Source of the DNA: Loigolactobacillus jiayinensis
GTDB lineage: Bacteria; Bacillota; Bacilli; Lactobacillales; Lactobacillaceae
Length of the DNA: 64,000 nt
Direction: 5' to 3'
Assembly: GCF_003946445.1 (NCBI RefSeq)
Contig: NZ_RHOF01000003.1
Location: forward strand, 48,695-112,694
The notes beneath the pieces were generated by a model. The model was not told the DNA's origin. It made no database searches and saw only the letters and a program-made list of their open reading frames with translations. Position numbers and translations under genes: made by a program. Within the stretch, counting starts at the first letter, position 1. Each line of letters begins with the position of its first letter. This document shows positions 44,019 to 52,969 of the stretch, in pieces.

Positions 44019-45218
44019 ATGCGTGAAAATAAAATTACGAATGTTATATGCTACGGTTTAAAACCAGCACGACATAACTTAGTGATTGTTAAAATACAAA
44101 CTGAACAACATTATGAAGGTTTTGGTTGTGCTACGTTTCAGCAGCGACCATTGGCTGTTAAAACCATTATCGATGAATATCTAAAACCACTATTAATTGG
44201 ACGTGATGCCAACCAAATTGAAGATTTATGGCATTTAATGATGGTCAATGCTTATTGGCGTAATGGTCCGATTTTAAATAATGCTATTTCAGGTGTAGAT
44301 ATGGCATTGTGGGATATTAAAGGCAAAATGGCTAATATGCCACTTTACCAATTGTTTGGTGGTCAATCAAGAGATGCAATCCCAGCCTACACTCACGCTG
44401 TCGCCGATAATATGTCTGACTTGTATCAAAAAATCGATGAAATTCGACAGCTCGGTTATAACCATATTCGCTGTCAGCTTGGATTCTATGGCGGCGACGC
44501 TAAAAATATGAAAACAACAATTAACCCATCGGTGGGTGCCTATTATGATCAAAACCAATATATGCAAACTACCCTCAAGATGTTCAAAGAATTACGTGAG
44601 CACTATGGAAATAAAATTGAAATTTTGCACGACGTTCATGAACGACTATTTCCAAATCAAGCAATTCAATTTGCAAAACAAGTTGAAGAATATCAGCCAT
44701 ATTTTATCGAAGATCTATTTGCTCCTAATCAAAATACATGGTTAAAACAATTACGTAATCAAAGTGCTACTCCGATTGCAACCGGCGAACTTTTCAATAA
44801 TCCAATGGAATGGCAATCAATTATTAAGGAGCAACAAATTGATTTTCTGCGTGTTCATGTTTCTCAAATCGGTGGTATTACACCAGCACTCAAATTAGCA
44901 CATTTCTGTGACGCTATGGGTATTCGAATGGCTTGGCATACTCCTTCAGATATGACACCACTTGGTATTGCCGTAAACGTACATTTGAATATTCATTTGC
45001 ATAATGCGGCAATCCAAGAAAACATTGAAGTACCTGAAACTATCAAACAAGTATTTCCACATACACCAGTAGCAAAAGATGGCTTCTTCTATCCTATCGA
45101 CCGTCCAGGAATCGGTGTCGATGTTAATGAAGCGCTGATTGATCAATATCCGATTGAATATCGACCACATGAATGGACGCAGAGCCGAATTCCTGATGGA
45201 ACACTAGTCACACCTTAA
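44019..45218 (+). CDS. Enolase-superfamily sugar acid dehydratase, ManD/RspA-like
   Basis: Dehydratase of 399 residues in the mandelate racemase branch. The capping domain has the [27 protein letters not shown] segment. Metal ligands appear in [10 protein letters not shown] (Asp), YFIEDLF (Glu) and IATGELF (Glu), and the catalytic His is in [13 protein letters not shown]. RspA/ManD enzymes dehydrate D-mannonate or D-gluconate, many with low activity. ATG follows AAAGGAG. A proper mannonate dehydratase (UxuA) is already present, so this one may act on another acid. It is flanked by a PTS and a GntR regulator. Confidence 0.85.
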   Translation: MRENKITNVICYGLKPARHNLVIVKIQTEQHYEGFGCATFQQRPLAVKTIIDEYLKPLLIGRDANQIEDLWHLMMVNAYWRNGPILNNAISGVDMALWDIKGKMANMPLYQLFGGQSRDAIPAYTHAVADNMSDLYQKIDEIRQLGYNHIRCQLGFYGGDAKNMKTTINPSVGAYYDQNQYMQTTLKMFKELREHYGNKIEILHDVHERLFPNQAIQFAKQVEEYQPYFIEDLFAPNQNTWLKQLRNQSATPIATGELFNNPMEWQSIIKEQQIDFLRVHVSQIGGITPALKLAHFCDAMGIRMAWHTPSDMTPLGIAVNVHLNIHLHNAAIQENIEVPETIKQVFPHTPVAKDGFFYPIDRPGIGVDVNEALIDQYPIEYRPHEWTQSRIPDGTLVTP

Positions 45219-45221
45219 CTC

Positions 45222-45257
45222 AAAAAGAGCCTAAACTAATATGTTTAGACTCTTTTT
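45222..45257. terminator. Bidirectional terminator
   Basis: AAAAAGAGcCTAAAC pairs with GTTTAGaCTCTTTTT; it lies between convergent genes and overlaps the very end of the GntR gene. Confidence 0.85.
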
Positions 45258-45981
45258 ATCTGTGGGTTTTAGTATCATCCTGCCGTTCAGAATGTATTTT
45301 TTTATTAAAGGGTACTAAATAAGTTGCCGTGTAATCAATTGCAATAACTTCACTATATTCATATAGTTTTCCATCTTTTAGTAAACAACGATTTATTATT
45401 TTCATCGCCGGTAAATGTGGCTTACATTGTAACAATTCTGCTTGGTGCTTATCAATAACGATTGGGGTGTAGCTCGTGATATAGTGGGAAATATCCAGTT
45501 CTGTTCCTTGAACGTATTTTTGAATCGAATGTTCAATTACAGATTCATCCAAGTCTTGAAAAAGATAAAATGGCATTTTTGATGTTTCAATCTGAACAAT
45601 TCGCATATTAACGATTCTAATTCGTTGGAATATCCAAATATATTGATCAGAATTTAAACTGAAAACTCTTTTTTCTTCTGGAGAAGCATGCACCTTATGT
45701 AAGAAGATAACTTTTGACTGGATATGGCTGTATGGATTCTTGGTTAATGAATTATAGATCAATGGATTTTGTAATGCACTTGCCTTAACATAAATACCTG
45801 CACCCTGCACTGAATTAATGATTCCCATATCTTCTAACTGACGCAATGCATTCTGAATCGTATCTCTAGAAACAGAATATTGTTGTGCAAGCAATCGTTG
45901 ATTGGGTAATTTACCAGCAACAAAATTATGTTGAAATATTTTACTTAATAAATCTTGCGTAATGAACTCTGCTTTTTTCAA
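45256..45981 (-). CDS. GntR-family regulator, UTRA (HutC) subfamily
   Basis: Transcription factor of 241 residues. N-terminal winged HTH: NQRLLAQQYSVSRDTIQNALRQLEDMGIINSVQGAGIYV. C-terminal UTRA ligand domain: YIWIFQRIRIVNMRIVQIETSKMPFYLF, then LLKDGKLYEYSEVIAIDYTATYL. Such regulators usually sense phosphorylated sugars made by a PTS, which fits the nearby beta-glucoside-type PTS. Start is a TTG at 45981, 6 nt after GTAGGGA. It probably controls the PTS and the ManD-like gene. Confidence 0.85.
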   Translation of the reverse strand: MKKAEFITQDLLSKIFQHNFVAGKLPNQRLLAQQYSVSRDTIQNALRQLEDMGIINSVQGAGIYVKASALQNPLIYNSLTKNPYSHIQSKVIFLHKVHASPEEKRVFSLNSDQYIWIFQRIRIVNMRIVQIETSKMPFYLFQDLDESVIEHSIQKYVQGTELDISHYITSYTPIVIDKHQAELLQCKPHLPAMKIINRCLLKDGKLYEYSEVIAIDYTATYLVPFNKKIHSERQDDTKTHR

Positions 45982-46181
45982 ATCAAATCCCTACTCCGTA
46001 TCTTGTTTTGTTAGACCGTCCACTGCATAATATCACGCTATATATCAAAAATAAAGAGCTACGATCAATTGGATGGTGTAGTAACTCCTTAAATAAAATC
46101 ACACTTTTAATGAACTAAAGTTATGTCTTGACGCATCTGGTATTCAGATCCTATCTTGTCCTCGTAACTTGTCAATAATTC

Positions 46182-46379
46182 TCAATCTACCATAATAAAC
46201 TTACCATTAATAATACTGTCCTGAACATGATTATCGACTAACCCAGGTAACCAAACTCGCTTTGAATGAATCTCTCCCTGATAGGTCACAAAATAACCAT
46301 TTTGAATCGCTAAGTCTCCGTGTTGCAATTGAAAGTTCCCATCAAAATAGGTGCTGTCCTTCAATAATATATCAATCAA
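46182..46379 (-). pseudogene. Internally deleted amidohydrolase remnant
   Basis: A 65-residue frame whose start resembles the first beta sandwich of metal-dependent amidohydrolases, with GDLAIQNGYFV and a WLPGLVDNHVQ segment that recalls the PGxIDxHxH metal motif but has lost the second His (HVQ). It then jumps to DSIINGKFIMVD, which looks like the C-terminal sandwich. The catalytic barrel is missing, so it cannot be active. TTG start overlaps the stop of the upstream permease gene, as expected for an old operon. Assignment rests on short motifs. Confidence 0.5.
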
Positions 46380-47110
46380 AGTAATCCCCCTAACAATTTA
46401 TACGCGGCGATGCTGATTGAAAAAATTGCGATGGCTGACTTTAACAAGCGTTGATTAACTCGATCACCGTTACGACTGCCGAACCAAACACCAATGCCAT
46501 GCGCAATCAGTGCCACCGGTAATAGCCAAAGAATTGCTTGGCTATTTGAGTGATTCAAGTAGCCAATGACAGCTGGAATCCCAATAAAGATCGAGTTAAA
46601 AAGTGCGATTCCAACCGCTTCATGAACTTCAATTCCCAAGATGATCAAAATTGGCAAAACAATGATTGGACCACCAGCACCGGTAACCGCACAGATAAAG
46701 CCCGTCACAAAGCCGATAACAACAAGCAATGGTTGATTATAATGACTGTCAGTTCTTGGTTTATCTTTTCGAAATAAGATAGATAAGCCAGCAAAGAAAA
46801 CCACGCCATATAAAATCAACATGACAATTCTAGGTGAAATAAGTAAATTGGCTTTAACACCTAAAAAGCTAGCCAAAAAACTACCAATACTCATTACACC
46901 TGCTAATTTAAAATTCAGTAGCTTTTTCCGCGCATAATTAAAACTACCAAAAACTCCTGAGACGATAAAAGCAGCAAAACTCATTGCTAACGCTTCTGAA
47001 GTATCTAAATGTAAAACGCTAATGTAGAAAATAGGTAAAAGAAAACCCGCAATACCACTAACACCTACTAATGCACCAACGATTAAATTAATTAAAAAGA
47101 CTAATATCAT
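46376..47110 (-). CDS. TauE/SafE (sulfite exporter) family permease
   Basis: Membrane protein of 244 residues with about eight helices. The two repeated family motifs are visible: VGALVGVSGIAGFLLPIF in the first half and TGFICAVTGAGGPIIVLPILIILG in the second. Role is presumably export or import of a small organic or sulfur-containing anion; the substrate is unknown. ATG at 47110 lies 12 nt after GAGGAG; a TTG two codons earlier has shorter spacing and is possible. It lies between two gene remnants, so its operon is decaying. Confidence 0.75.
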   Translation of the reverse strand: MILVFLINLIVGALVGVSGIAGFLLPIFYISVLHLDTSEALAMSFAAFIVSGVFGSFNYARKKLLNFKLAGVMSIGSFLASFLGVKANLLISPRIVMLILYGVVFFAGLSILFRKDKPRTDSHYNQPLLVVIGFVTGFICAVTGAGGPIIVLPILIILGIEVHEAVGIALFNSIFIGIPAVIGYLNHSNSQAILWLLPVALIAHGIGVWFGSRNGDRVNQRLLKSAIAIFSISIAAYKLLGGLL

Positions 47111-47178
47111 CAGCAAGTTACGCTCCTCTATCTTAAGTTGATGGTTTGCGGTAGCTATAATTAAGTTTATTGCCAAAA

Positions 47179-47451
47179 CTATTTAATTATACGAACAGGT
47201 TCAACAGCTTGTTTTACCAACTGCTTAGTTGATTTAATTCGCATATCAACTCTTAGTTTTTTAAAGTTGAAAAAGATATTCAATGTAATTGCAGTGATCG
47301 AACCAGATAATATCCCACTACCAAATATATTCTGTACTAATACTGGAAAAGTTGCATAGAAATTGGGGTATGTTGCTGGTATCATACAAACACCCAGACT
47401 TAATCCGACAACCAACATATTATGATTACCTTTAAATTCTACTTGTTTCAA
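47179..47451 (-). pseudogene. C-terminal fragment of a nucleobase permease (NCS2/xanthine-uracil type)
   Basis: The 90-residue frame matches only the last two helices of nucleobase:cation symporter 2 proteins: NHNMLVVGLSLGVCMIPATYP followed by NIFGSGILSGSITAITLNIFFNF. The frame continues upstream a little (GVIIGSAVNILKQ) and then runs into a terminator-like hairpin at 47505-47556. The first three quarters of the gene is absent. With the amidohydrolase remnant it suggests a degraded purine-related module. Confidence 0.65.
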
Positions 47452-47504
47452 AATATTGACCGCACTACCAATAATGACACCAACCTTAGTATAGTGACTA
47501 TCTA

Positions 47505-47556
47505 AAAATCCTAGTTATGTTTTAGCTGTTTACAGCAAACATCAACTAGGATTTTC
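47505..47556. terminator. Terminator-like hairpin
   Basis: Twelve-base exact arms AAAATCCTAGTT and AACTAGGATTTT with a 27-nt loop. No intact gene ends at it on either side; it may be a leftover from the deletion that truncated the permease. Confidence 0.6.
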
Positions 47557-47619
47557 TTGACTCTTATTAAGATTTGAAGATCAATAATTTTAATTTTGTA
47601 AATATTTTTCATGCTACTA

Positions 47620-47883
47620 TCATCTATCGCCGTAATGCGTTTTACAAGCCGCAATCAATAAAGTATCAGCCTTTATTTTATAAACTAACCGATTTTTACT
47701 ATCAATACGTCGACTATACCAGCCGGAATAATCCGCCTTTAATTTTTCAGCTTGACCAATACCGTTAGTACCATTACGTTCGATATCCTTTATTAATTTA
47801 TTGATTTTTTTAAGTGTTTTTCGATCTTCCGTTTGCCAATTTATATAGTCAGTCCAAGCTTGATCATACCATGATTTAATCAT
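47620..47883 (-). CDS. Toxin of the YoeB/Txe family
   Basis: Ribosome-dependent mRNA interferase of 87 residues. It reads IKSWYDQAWTDYINWQTEDRK at the start, then AEKLKADYSGWYSRRID (catalytic Glu and Arg) and LVYKI...ACKTHYGD with the terminal His-Tyr active-site pair. All key residues are kept, so it is probably active. It overlaps the antitoxin gene by 8 bp on the same strand, the usual antitoxin-first order. Confidence 0.93.
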   Translation of the reverse strand: MIKSWYDQAWTDYINWQTEDRKTLKKINKLIKDIERNGTNGIGQAEKLKADYSGWYSRRIDSKNRLVYKIKADTLLIAACKTHYGDR

Positions 47884-48130
47884 TGATCAATTCATGCGCA
47901 TTACCGCCATTATCCTCTAAGTCTTTAATTGCCCGTTTTAAATAAGCCTGATTTTCTTTTCCATAAAAAGGGTCCGCAGTAATTTCAAACGGAAATCTCT
48001 GTTCTTTAACCAAGGTCTTAGCAAAAATGGTAAACGCCGTCGTAATATTTAAACCCATACTATCCAGTGTTTTTTCTGTTTCTTTCTTCAGATCTTCATC
48101 GACACGAATACTAATTGTACTTTTAGCCAT
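47876..48130 (-). CDS. Antitoxin of the RelB/DinJ family
   Basis: Antitoxin of 84 residues. The N-terminal ribbon-helix-helix TISIRVDEDLKKETEKTLDSMGLNITTAFTIFAKTLV is typical of RelB/DinJ, and the C-terminal part is toxin-wrapping. YoeB is more usually paired with a YefM/Phd antitoxin. Of two near ATGs, the one at 48130 has good spacing to AAAGGAGG. The -10 box is covered by a palindrome, consistent with autoregulation. Confidence 0.9.
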   Translation of the reverse strand: MAKSTISIRVDEDLKKETEKTLDSMGLNITTAFTIFAKTLVKEQRFPFEITADPFYGKENQAYLKRAIKDLEDNGGNAHELIND

Positions 48131-48699
48131 AGTCATTTCCTCCTTTTATATGAATACATTGTATTCTTTTAGCAGGACATTGTAAACTAATATGAATATA
48201 ATAAGCGCAATTTAACTATATGTGTATGTCGTTCTTTTGAAAAATCTCATTTTCTATATCACTGTTTCAAACTGATAACAAACCATATTACGCATAGCAA
48301 TTTTAGAACCACCTTATCAGTTTGGACCGTTACCTGATTTCAATGAACTTTAATTTATCATATATTGTCTATTACTGTAATTACTTATCCCTAAAGATTT
48401 GCTGCATCACTCCTGTACCATATTAATTACTTCAAAATTCCTTGTTATTTTTTGGAGTAATTTAGTGACTTCGTGACAACGACTATAATCACTGCTTGTA
48501 ATGATCAGCACTTATGATTCGAGTTGATACTTTTATGATCCTTGAATGATCAAATAAAACAAAAAACAGAACTAGCCATCAACAGGATTTGACAAAGAAC
48601 TCTTATTTTTTAAAACAATTACAAAAATTTTAAGCTGTAATTCATCAATAATCGGCTACTGTTAATAACATCATGTTACATAAATCGTTTAAGCCTTGA
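48131..48699. other. Gap of about 570 bp, promoter of the toxin-antitoxin pair and otherwise empty
   Basis: The first 60 bp hold the toxin-antitoxin promoter and operator. The rest is AT-rich and has no credible gene. An 11-bp perfect inverted repeat CAAACTGATAA (48268-48278) and TTATCAGTTTG (48314-48324) is present, perhaps the trace of a small mobile element. Confidence 0.5.
48152..48186 (-). promoter_or_regulatory. Promoter and operator of the RelB/DinJ-YoeB pair
   Basis: On the minus strand TTTACA (48186-48181) and TACAAT (48163-48158) with 17-bp spacing. The near-perfect palindrome GAATACAATGTATTC (48152-48166) covers the -10 box, as expected for autorepression by the antitoxin. Confidence 0.7.
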
Positions 48700-49323
48700 T
48701 CACTTCAACGAATTCAAAATATAGAAATAAGTCTGCGCCAAAATATCATCATGTTCCAGCGCAAATTGCATCTGTTCGTTGGTTTCCGCAACGGCAGCTG
48801 ATTGTGCTAATTCAGCGCCCTCTTTTTGCGTAATTTGCCGGCCTTGATAGGCAAAATCGTATTCCACCATGCCTGCCCAAAAACTAATTTGGAACCCATA
48901 TTGAAATCCGTAAAAATAGACATGTAGCAAGGCATCCAAATTTAGATTAGACGTTTTAGCGGTCTGCGCTTCTTCCCAAGTATCTACATCCTTGGCTACA
49001 GCAATTAAACTGGTCAATCGTGCGTTCATAATAGCATAATCTTGCGAGTCTTGGTCGCCTAACTTTTCGCTTAGTTTATTGAAAACCTGTTCAGTCCGTT
49101 CTTTGGAAATCTTCGCAAAGTTTGGCACTTGTGTCGGCAGCTCTTCCATTTTCATACCGGTTGCTTCTGCTAAATACCGTAAAAAGGCAGCGCTAATGCC
49201 TGTGCTCATCCCTGTTCGATAGATTGACTGAAACTTTGGTAGCCAGTCAGCAATCGATTGTTGATTCAACGCGCTGACTTGTCCTTCTAATTCGTTAGTG
49301 ATCTGTTTTAAATCATAGGCCAT
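48700..49323 (-). CDS. Hypothetical protein of unknown function
   Basis: Soluble, mostly helical acidic protein of 207 residues that I do not recognise. It has no signal peptide, no clear membrane helix and no evident motif. Aromatic-rich segments such as HVYFYGFQYGFQISFW and QTYFYILNSLK lie in the second half. ATG follows GGAGG by 8 nt, so translation looks real. It is 117 bp downstream of the SNF2 helicase gene on the same strand and may be cotranscribed with it. Confidence 0.7.
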   Translation of the reverse strand: MAYDLKQITNELEGQVSALNQQSIADWLPKFQSIYRTGMSTGISAAFLRYLAEATGMKMEELPTQVPNFAKISKERTEQVFNKLSEKLGDQDSQDYAIMNARLTSLIAVAKDVDTWEEAQTAKTSNLNLDALLHVYFYGFQYGFQISFWAGMVEYDFAYQGRQITQKEGAELAQSAAVAETNEQMQFALEHDDILAQTYFYILNSLK

Positions 49324-49439
49324 TTAAAATTCCTCCATTAATGCTTGTATTCGCTTACGTACCAGTATACCACAGCCGCTAATCACTCAATAAATATAGA
49401 ATAATAGTGCGCGACCACATTTTTTAGAATGATACTACT

Positions 49440-52400
49440 TCATTCGATTCCTAAGATTGATTTGACTTCTTCTTCGGTCAACGAGCCCTTATTCTCAGTT
49501 CCACTTAATACCTGATCAACAAAATTACGTTTTTTCTCTTGTAGCTTATAAATCTGCTCCTCAATCGTCCCTTTAGTAATCAAGCGATAAACTTCAACTT
49601 TCTTCTTTTGGCCAATTCGATGAGCTCGGCCAGTAGCCTGATCTTCAACTGCAGGATTCCACCACAAATCAACGAGGATCACGGTGTCAGCACCAGTTAG
49701 ATTTAAGCCAGTGCCGCCAGCTTTCAGAGAAATTAGAAAAACATCCTTTTCACCAGCATTAAAAGCATCTACCATAGCCAACCGTTCTTTCGGCTTAGTG
49801 TTACCTTGTAGCATAAAAGTAGACATATTTTGTCTATTCAAATCTTGCTCAATTAAATCTAACATACTCGTAAATTGTGAGAAGACCAGCACCCGATGTT
49901 GATTATCACGAGCTTGATTTAAAATCTCTTTTAATTGTTCTAATTTACCTGAATCATGTTTGTAATCCTCAACGTACAGCGCTGGTGTATCACAAATTTG
50001 CCGTAAGCGGGTCAGCCCAGCAAGAATTGCAATTTTATTTTTAACAAAACTTTCGCTGGACATTCCTTTAACTTTGACCTGCATCTGCTTGAGCTGCGCT
50101 AAATAAACTAACTTCTGTTCCTTAGTCATTTCATTATATAAATTGGATTCCACTTTTGGCGGCAGGTCCTTCAACACTGCAGATTTTTCACGGCGTAAAA
50201 TAAATGGTTTTACGCGTGCAGCAATTTCCGCTGGTGCTAATTTATTAAAAGCTTTTTTGCTTGGCAACAAACCTGGCATCACCAGTGCAAAAATTGACCA
50301 GAGTTCCTCGGCGCTATTTTCAATCGGTGTGCCTGATAACGCAAAGGTATTCTGTGGTGTCAGTTCACGTAAATTTTGGTTCGTTTTGGTATTACCGTTT
50401 TTAACATACTGCGCTTCATCCAGCACTAAATACTGCAGCTGCCGTTTTTTATACTCAGGTGTATCTAATCGCGCACTATTGTAGCTTGTAATCAAAACGT
50501 TGACGCTACTAGTTGCAATTAACTCACGGCGCTGTGCCTTTGTTCCATCAACGACTGCAACCGTTACGTCCGGCGCAAACTTGGCAAATTCTTCGCGCCA
50601 ATTATAGATCAGGGAGGCCGGCGAGACAATTAGACTCACTTTGTCGGTCGTTAAATGGTTATTGATCAACGAGATCATCTGTAGCGTTTTACCTAAACCC
50701 ATCTCATCAGCTAAAATACCACCAAAATGGTAGGAATCCAGCATTTCTAGCCACTTAACGCCCACTTTTTGATAAGGCCGCAATGTAGCGTTGACTGGCC
50801 GACTCTTAGCAACCTTAAATTTTTCTGGGTGGGCTAAGTTTATCGTTAAGCGTTGAAATTTTTCATCAAAGTTAGCTGTAGTTCCTAAGGCCGCCTGTAC
50901 TGCCAATGCCTGTGATGCATGCATTTTAATTTGACCATGCTTAACTTTACCCTGAGCACGGATTTTAGCTAGCGCGGTCGATATTTTTTTCAGCTTATCA
51001 TCTAGCACAACAATCGATCCATCACCACGTTCAATAAATGGACGCTCAACGTCTAGCTGGCCCAGTACTTGATCAACTTCATTTTCAGCTAATCCGGCAA
51101 AAGAAAAATTAACCGCCAAGAAACCATCCGCTTCGGCAACATCAATTTCTGGTTCTAATTCGGCTGAATCCTGTAGCATCGCTTGTAAATCATCTGAAAC
51201 CGTAACAACACCATTTACGCGTAAATTAGGTAATTCTTCGACAAAAAACCGGTATAATATGTTGCTATCTTTGAAGCTTTTCACCCAAATTCGCCCAACT
51301 ACTTGCTGAAAACCCAAGCTTTCCAAATATTGTTGCGCTTGTACTTCCTTTTCTAAATCGCGGCTGATATCTGAGCGTTGTTTAATAACATTACTATCGA
51401 TCACTTCACCAGCATATTCATAGGCTAAGGTTAGTCGTAATGTCTGTTGCGACTTACTAATATCAAAGTGTGGCGTCATCTGCTGAACCGTCAATTGTGC
51501 TGGCAGTTCAATTACGCCAACTTTTCTGAAATAGGCCACAAAATCATTTAAGCGTGCACTCGCATTCTGTGGAAAATGTAGCGCCGTCGCTGGCGTGTAG
51601 TAAGCACTGTAATCCGATAACGTTTGTTGATAGCCATTAACAATTTGAATAATAATACGCATTTGTTCACTATTAGCGGCATAGAAGTTATTGTCTTGAA
51701 TCAAATAATTATTATTATCAAGCGTAACGCTAAAATTCCGTTCAATCGTTAGGTCGTAGCCATCTTCTACTGTAATTAAATGGCCAACTAATAAACCATT
51801 ATCCGGCTGAAAATCGTGTAACTCAATCTGCTTATAAACCTGCTTCTTTTCAGGCGAAATAAAACGAAAATCAGTTAACTGACTAAGTGTAGGCAGAATC
51901 TGCTGAAAACTATAATTATTCAATAAATAACATTTATTTTTACGGCCACCATAATAATTAGTATCACTTCTAGTCATCTCATTATCGACAGCAGTTAAAA
52001 CGTCTAATAATTGCTGCTCTGGTTCCGCGAACGCCTTATGTGAAAGCTTAAAGCGCCGTTTACCGCCAGTTTGATAATCAGCACTATGCGCATATACAGC
52101 CAAGAAGGCATCAATGTCGCTGATTACATAGAACTTATTATCTACCTGGTCGGCGATTCGTAACTCGATCATTAACCGCTGCTCAGGGATTTGCCACCCC
52201 ATACTGATTTCATCAATAAATAAGGTCACCTCTAAACGTAATGCAGTAGCGGTCACCTTATCCAAAGGCTGAAAATATTGATGCTCTGGTAATTCTAAAT
52301 CCAGCAGAAAATCATTACCATTGGGCTTATCCGCTGCTTTGTGCAATAAAGAATGATCTGAAAGAATAGCTTTTGCTTGCATTAACTTATCAATCGTTTT

Positions 52401-52859
52401 TTTGCCATTAAAATAGTTATTCCACGCTTCTGGACTAGCACGAAGTTCATCATAGCGCCGCTTATCCAAATAAAAAGTCCCCGCAATTTGTGGATTGGCT
52501 TCTAACTTAGCTTCAAACTCTGCACTGATATCTAAATATTCTTCTGGAAATAAATCAGCAAAATGAAGATCATCCGTGTTGTGGTTAAATAGCGACTCGA
52601 TTGGCCGTTTTTGTGTCTTTAATAGCTTGATGACTGCAGCGATATGCTTGCAATAGCCGTTATCTGGAAAAAAAGGGCACTCACAAAAATCAGCGTCGGG
52701 ATCAACTGCGTTAACACTGACACCATACGGGTTAGTCCCGTAGACAGTTGCTTCAACTTCTTGCATTACATTATCGATATAATCAATTTGGACATTGCCA
52801 TTAGCCGCAATATCACGCCCACGATTCCAAATTTTGACCGGCATTATTCTTGTTGCCAT
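49440..52859 (-). CDS. SNF2-family helicase with SWIM zinc finger
   Basis: DNA-dependent ATPase of 1139 residues. Residues about 58-71 form a SWIM-type zinc motif (CECPF...GYCKH). A long poorly conserved middle part follows. The SNF2 ATPase occupies about 690-1139: Walker A ILADEMGLGKTLQ near 720, DEAQYVKN near 815, SGTPIENS, and motif VI QATGRAHRIGQKKKVEVYRLI near 1080. This architecture is common and chromosomal in Firmicutes, with a suggested role in DNA repair or transcription recycling. ATG follows TTGGAG by 8 nt. It stands just downstream of the Wadjet-like locus on the same strand, but a link to it is not shown. Confidence 0.92.
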   Translation of the reverse strand: MATRIMPVKIWNRGRDIAANGNVQIDYIDNVMQEVEATVYGTNPYGVSVNAVDPDADFCECPFFPDNGYCKHIAAVIKLLKTQKRPIESLFNHNTDDLHFADLFPEEYLDISAEFEAKLEANPQIAGTFYLDKRRYDELRASPEAWNNYFNGKKTIDKLMQAKAILSDHSLLHKAADKPNGNDFLLDLELPEHQYFQPLDKVTATALRLEVTLFIDEISMGWQIPEQRLMIELRIADQVDNKFYVISDIDAFLAVYAHSADYQTGGKRRFKLSHKAFAEPEQQLLDVLTAVDNEMTRSDTNYYGGRKNKCYLLNNYSFQQILPTLSQLTDFRFISPEKKQVYKQIELHDFQPDNGLLVGHLITVEDGYDLTIERNFSVTLDNNNYLIQDNNFYAANSEQMRIIIQIVNGYQQTLSDYSAYYTPATALHFPQNASARLNDFVAYFRKVGVIELPAQLTVQQMTPHFDISKSQQTLRLTLAYEYAGEVIDSNVIKQRSDISRDLEKEVQAQQYLESLGFQQVVGRIWVKSFKDSNILYRFFVEELPNLRVNGVVTVSDDLQAMLQDSAELEPEIDVAEADGFLAVNFSFAGLAENEVDQVLGQLDVERPFIERGDGSIVVLDDKLKKISTALAKIRAQGKVKHGQIKMHASQALAVQAALGTTANFDEKFQRLTINLAHPEKFKVAKSRPVNATLRPYQKVGVKWLEMLDSYHFGGILADEMGLGKTLQMISLINNHLTTDKVSLIVSPASLIYNWREEFAKFAPDVTVAVVDGTKAQRRELIATSSVNVLITSYNSARLDTPEYKKRQLQYLVLDEAQYVKNGNTKTNQNLRELTPQNTFALSGTPIENSAEELWSIFALVMPGLLPSKKAFNKLAPAEIAARVKPFILRREKSAVLKDLPPKVESNLYNEMTKEQKLVYLAQLKQMQVKVKGMSSESFVKNKIAILAGLTRLRQICDTPALYVEDYKHDSGKLEQLKEILNQARDNQHRVLVFSQFTSMLDLIEQDLNRQNMSTFMLQGNTKPKERLAMVDAFNAGEKDVFLISLKAGGTGLNLTGADTVILVDLWWNPAVEDQATGRAHRIGQKKKVEVYRLITKGTIEEQIYKLQEKKRNFVDQVLSGTENKGSLTEEEVKSILGIE

Positions 52860-52969
52860 TTAATCCGCTCCAAGTTCTATTTGCATTTCTCATTGTCTAC
52901 CAATTGTTGTTCCTATTTTACCTGATTTATTAGCTAAGGTTAAGTTTTAATGGCCGGTAAAAAAGTACG

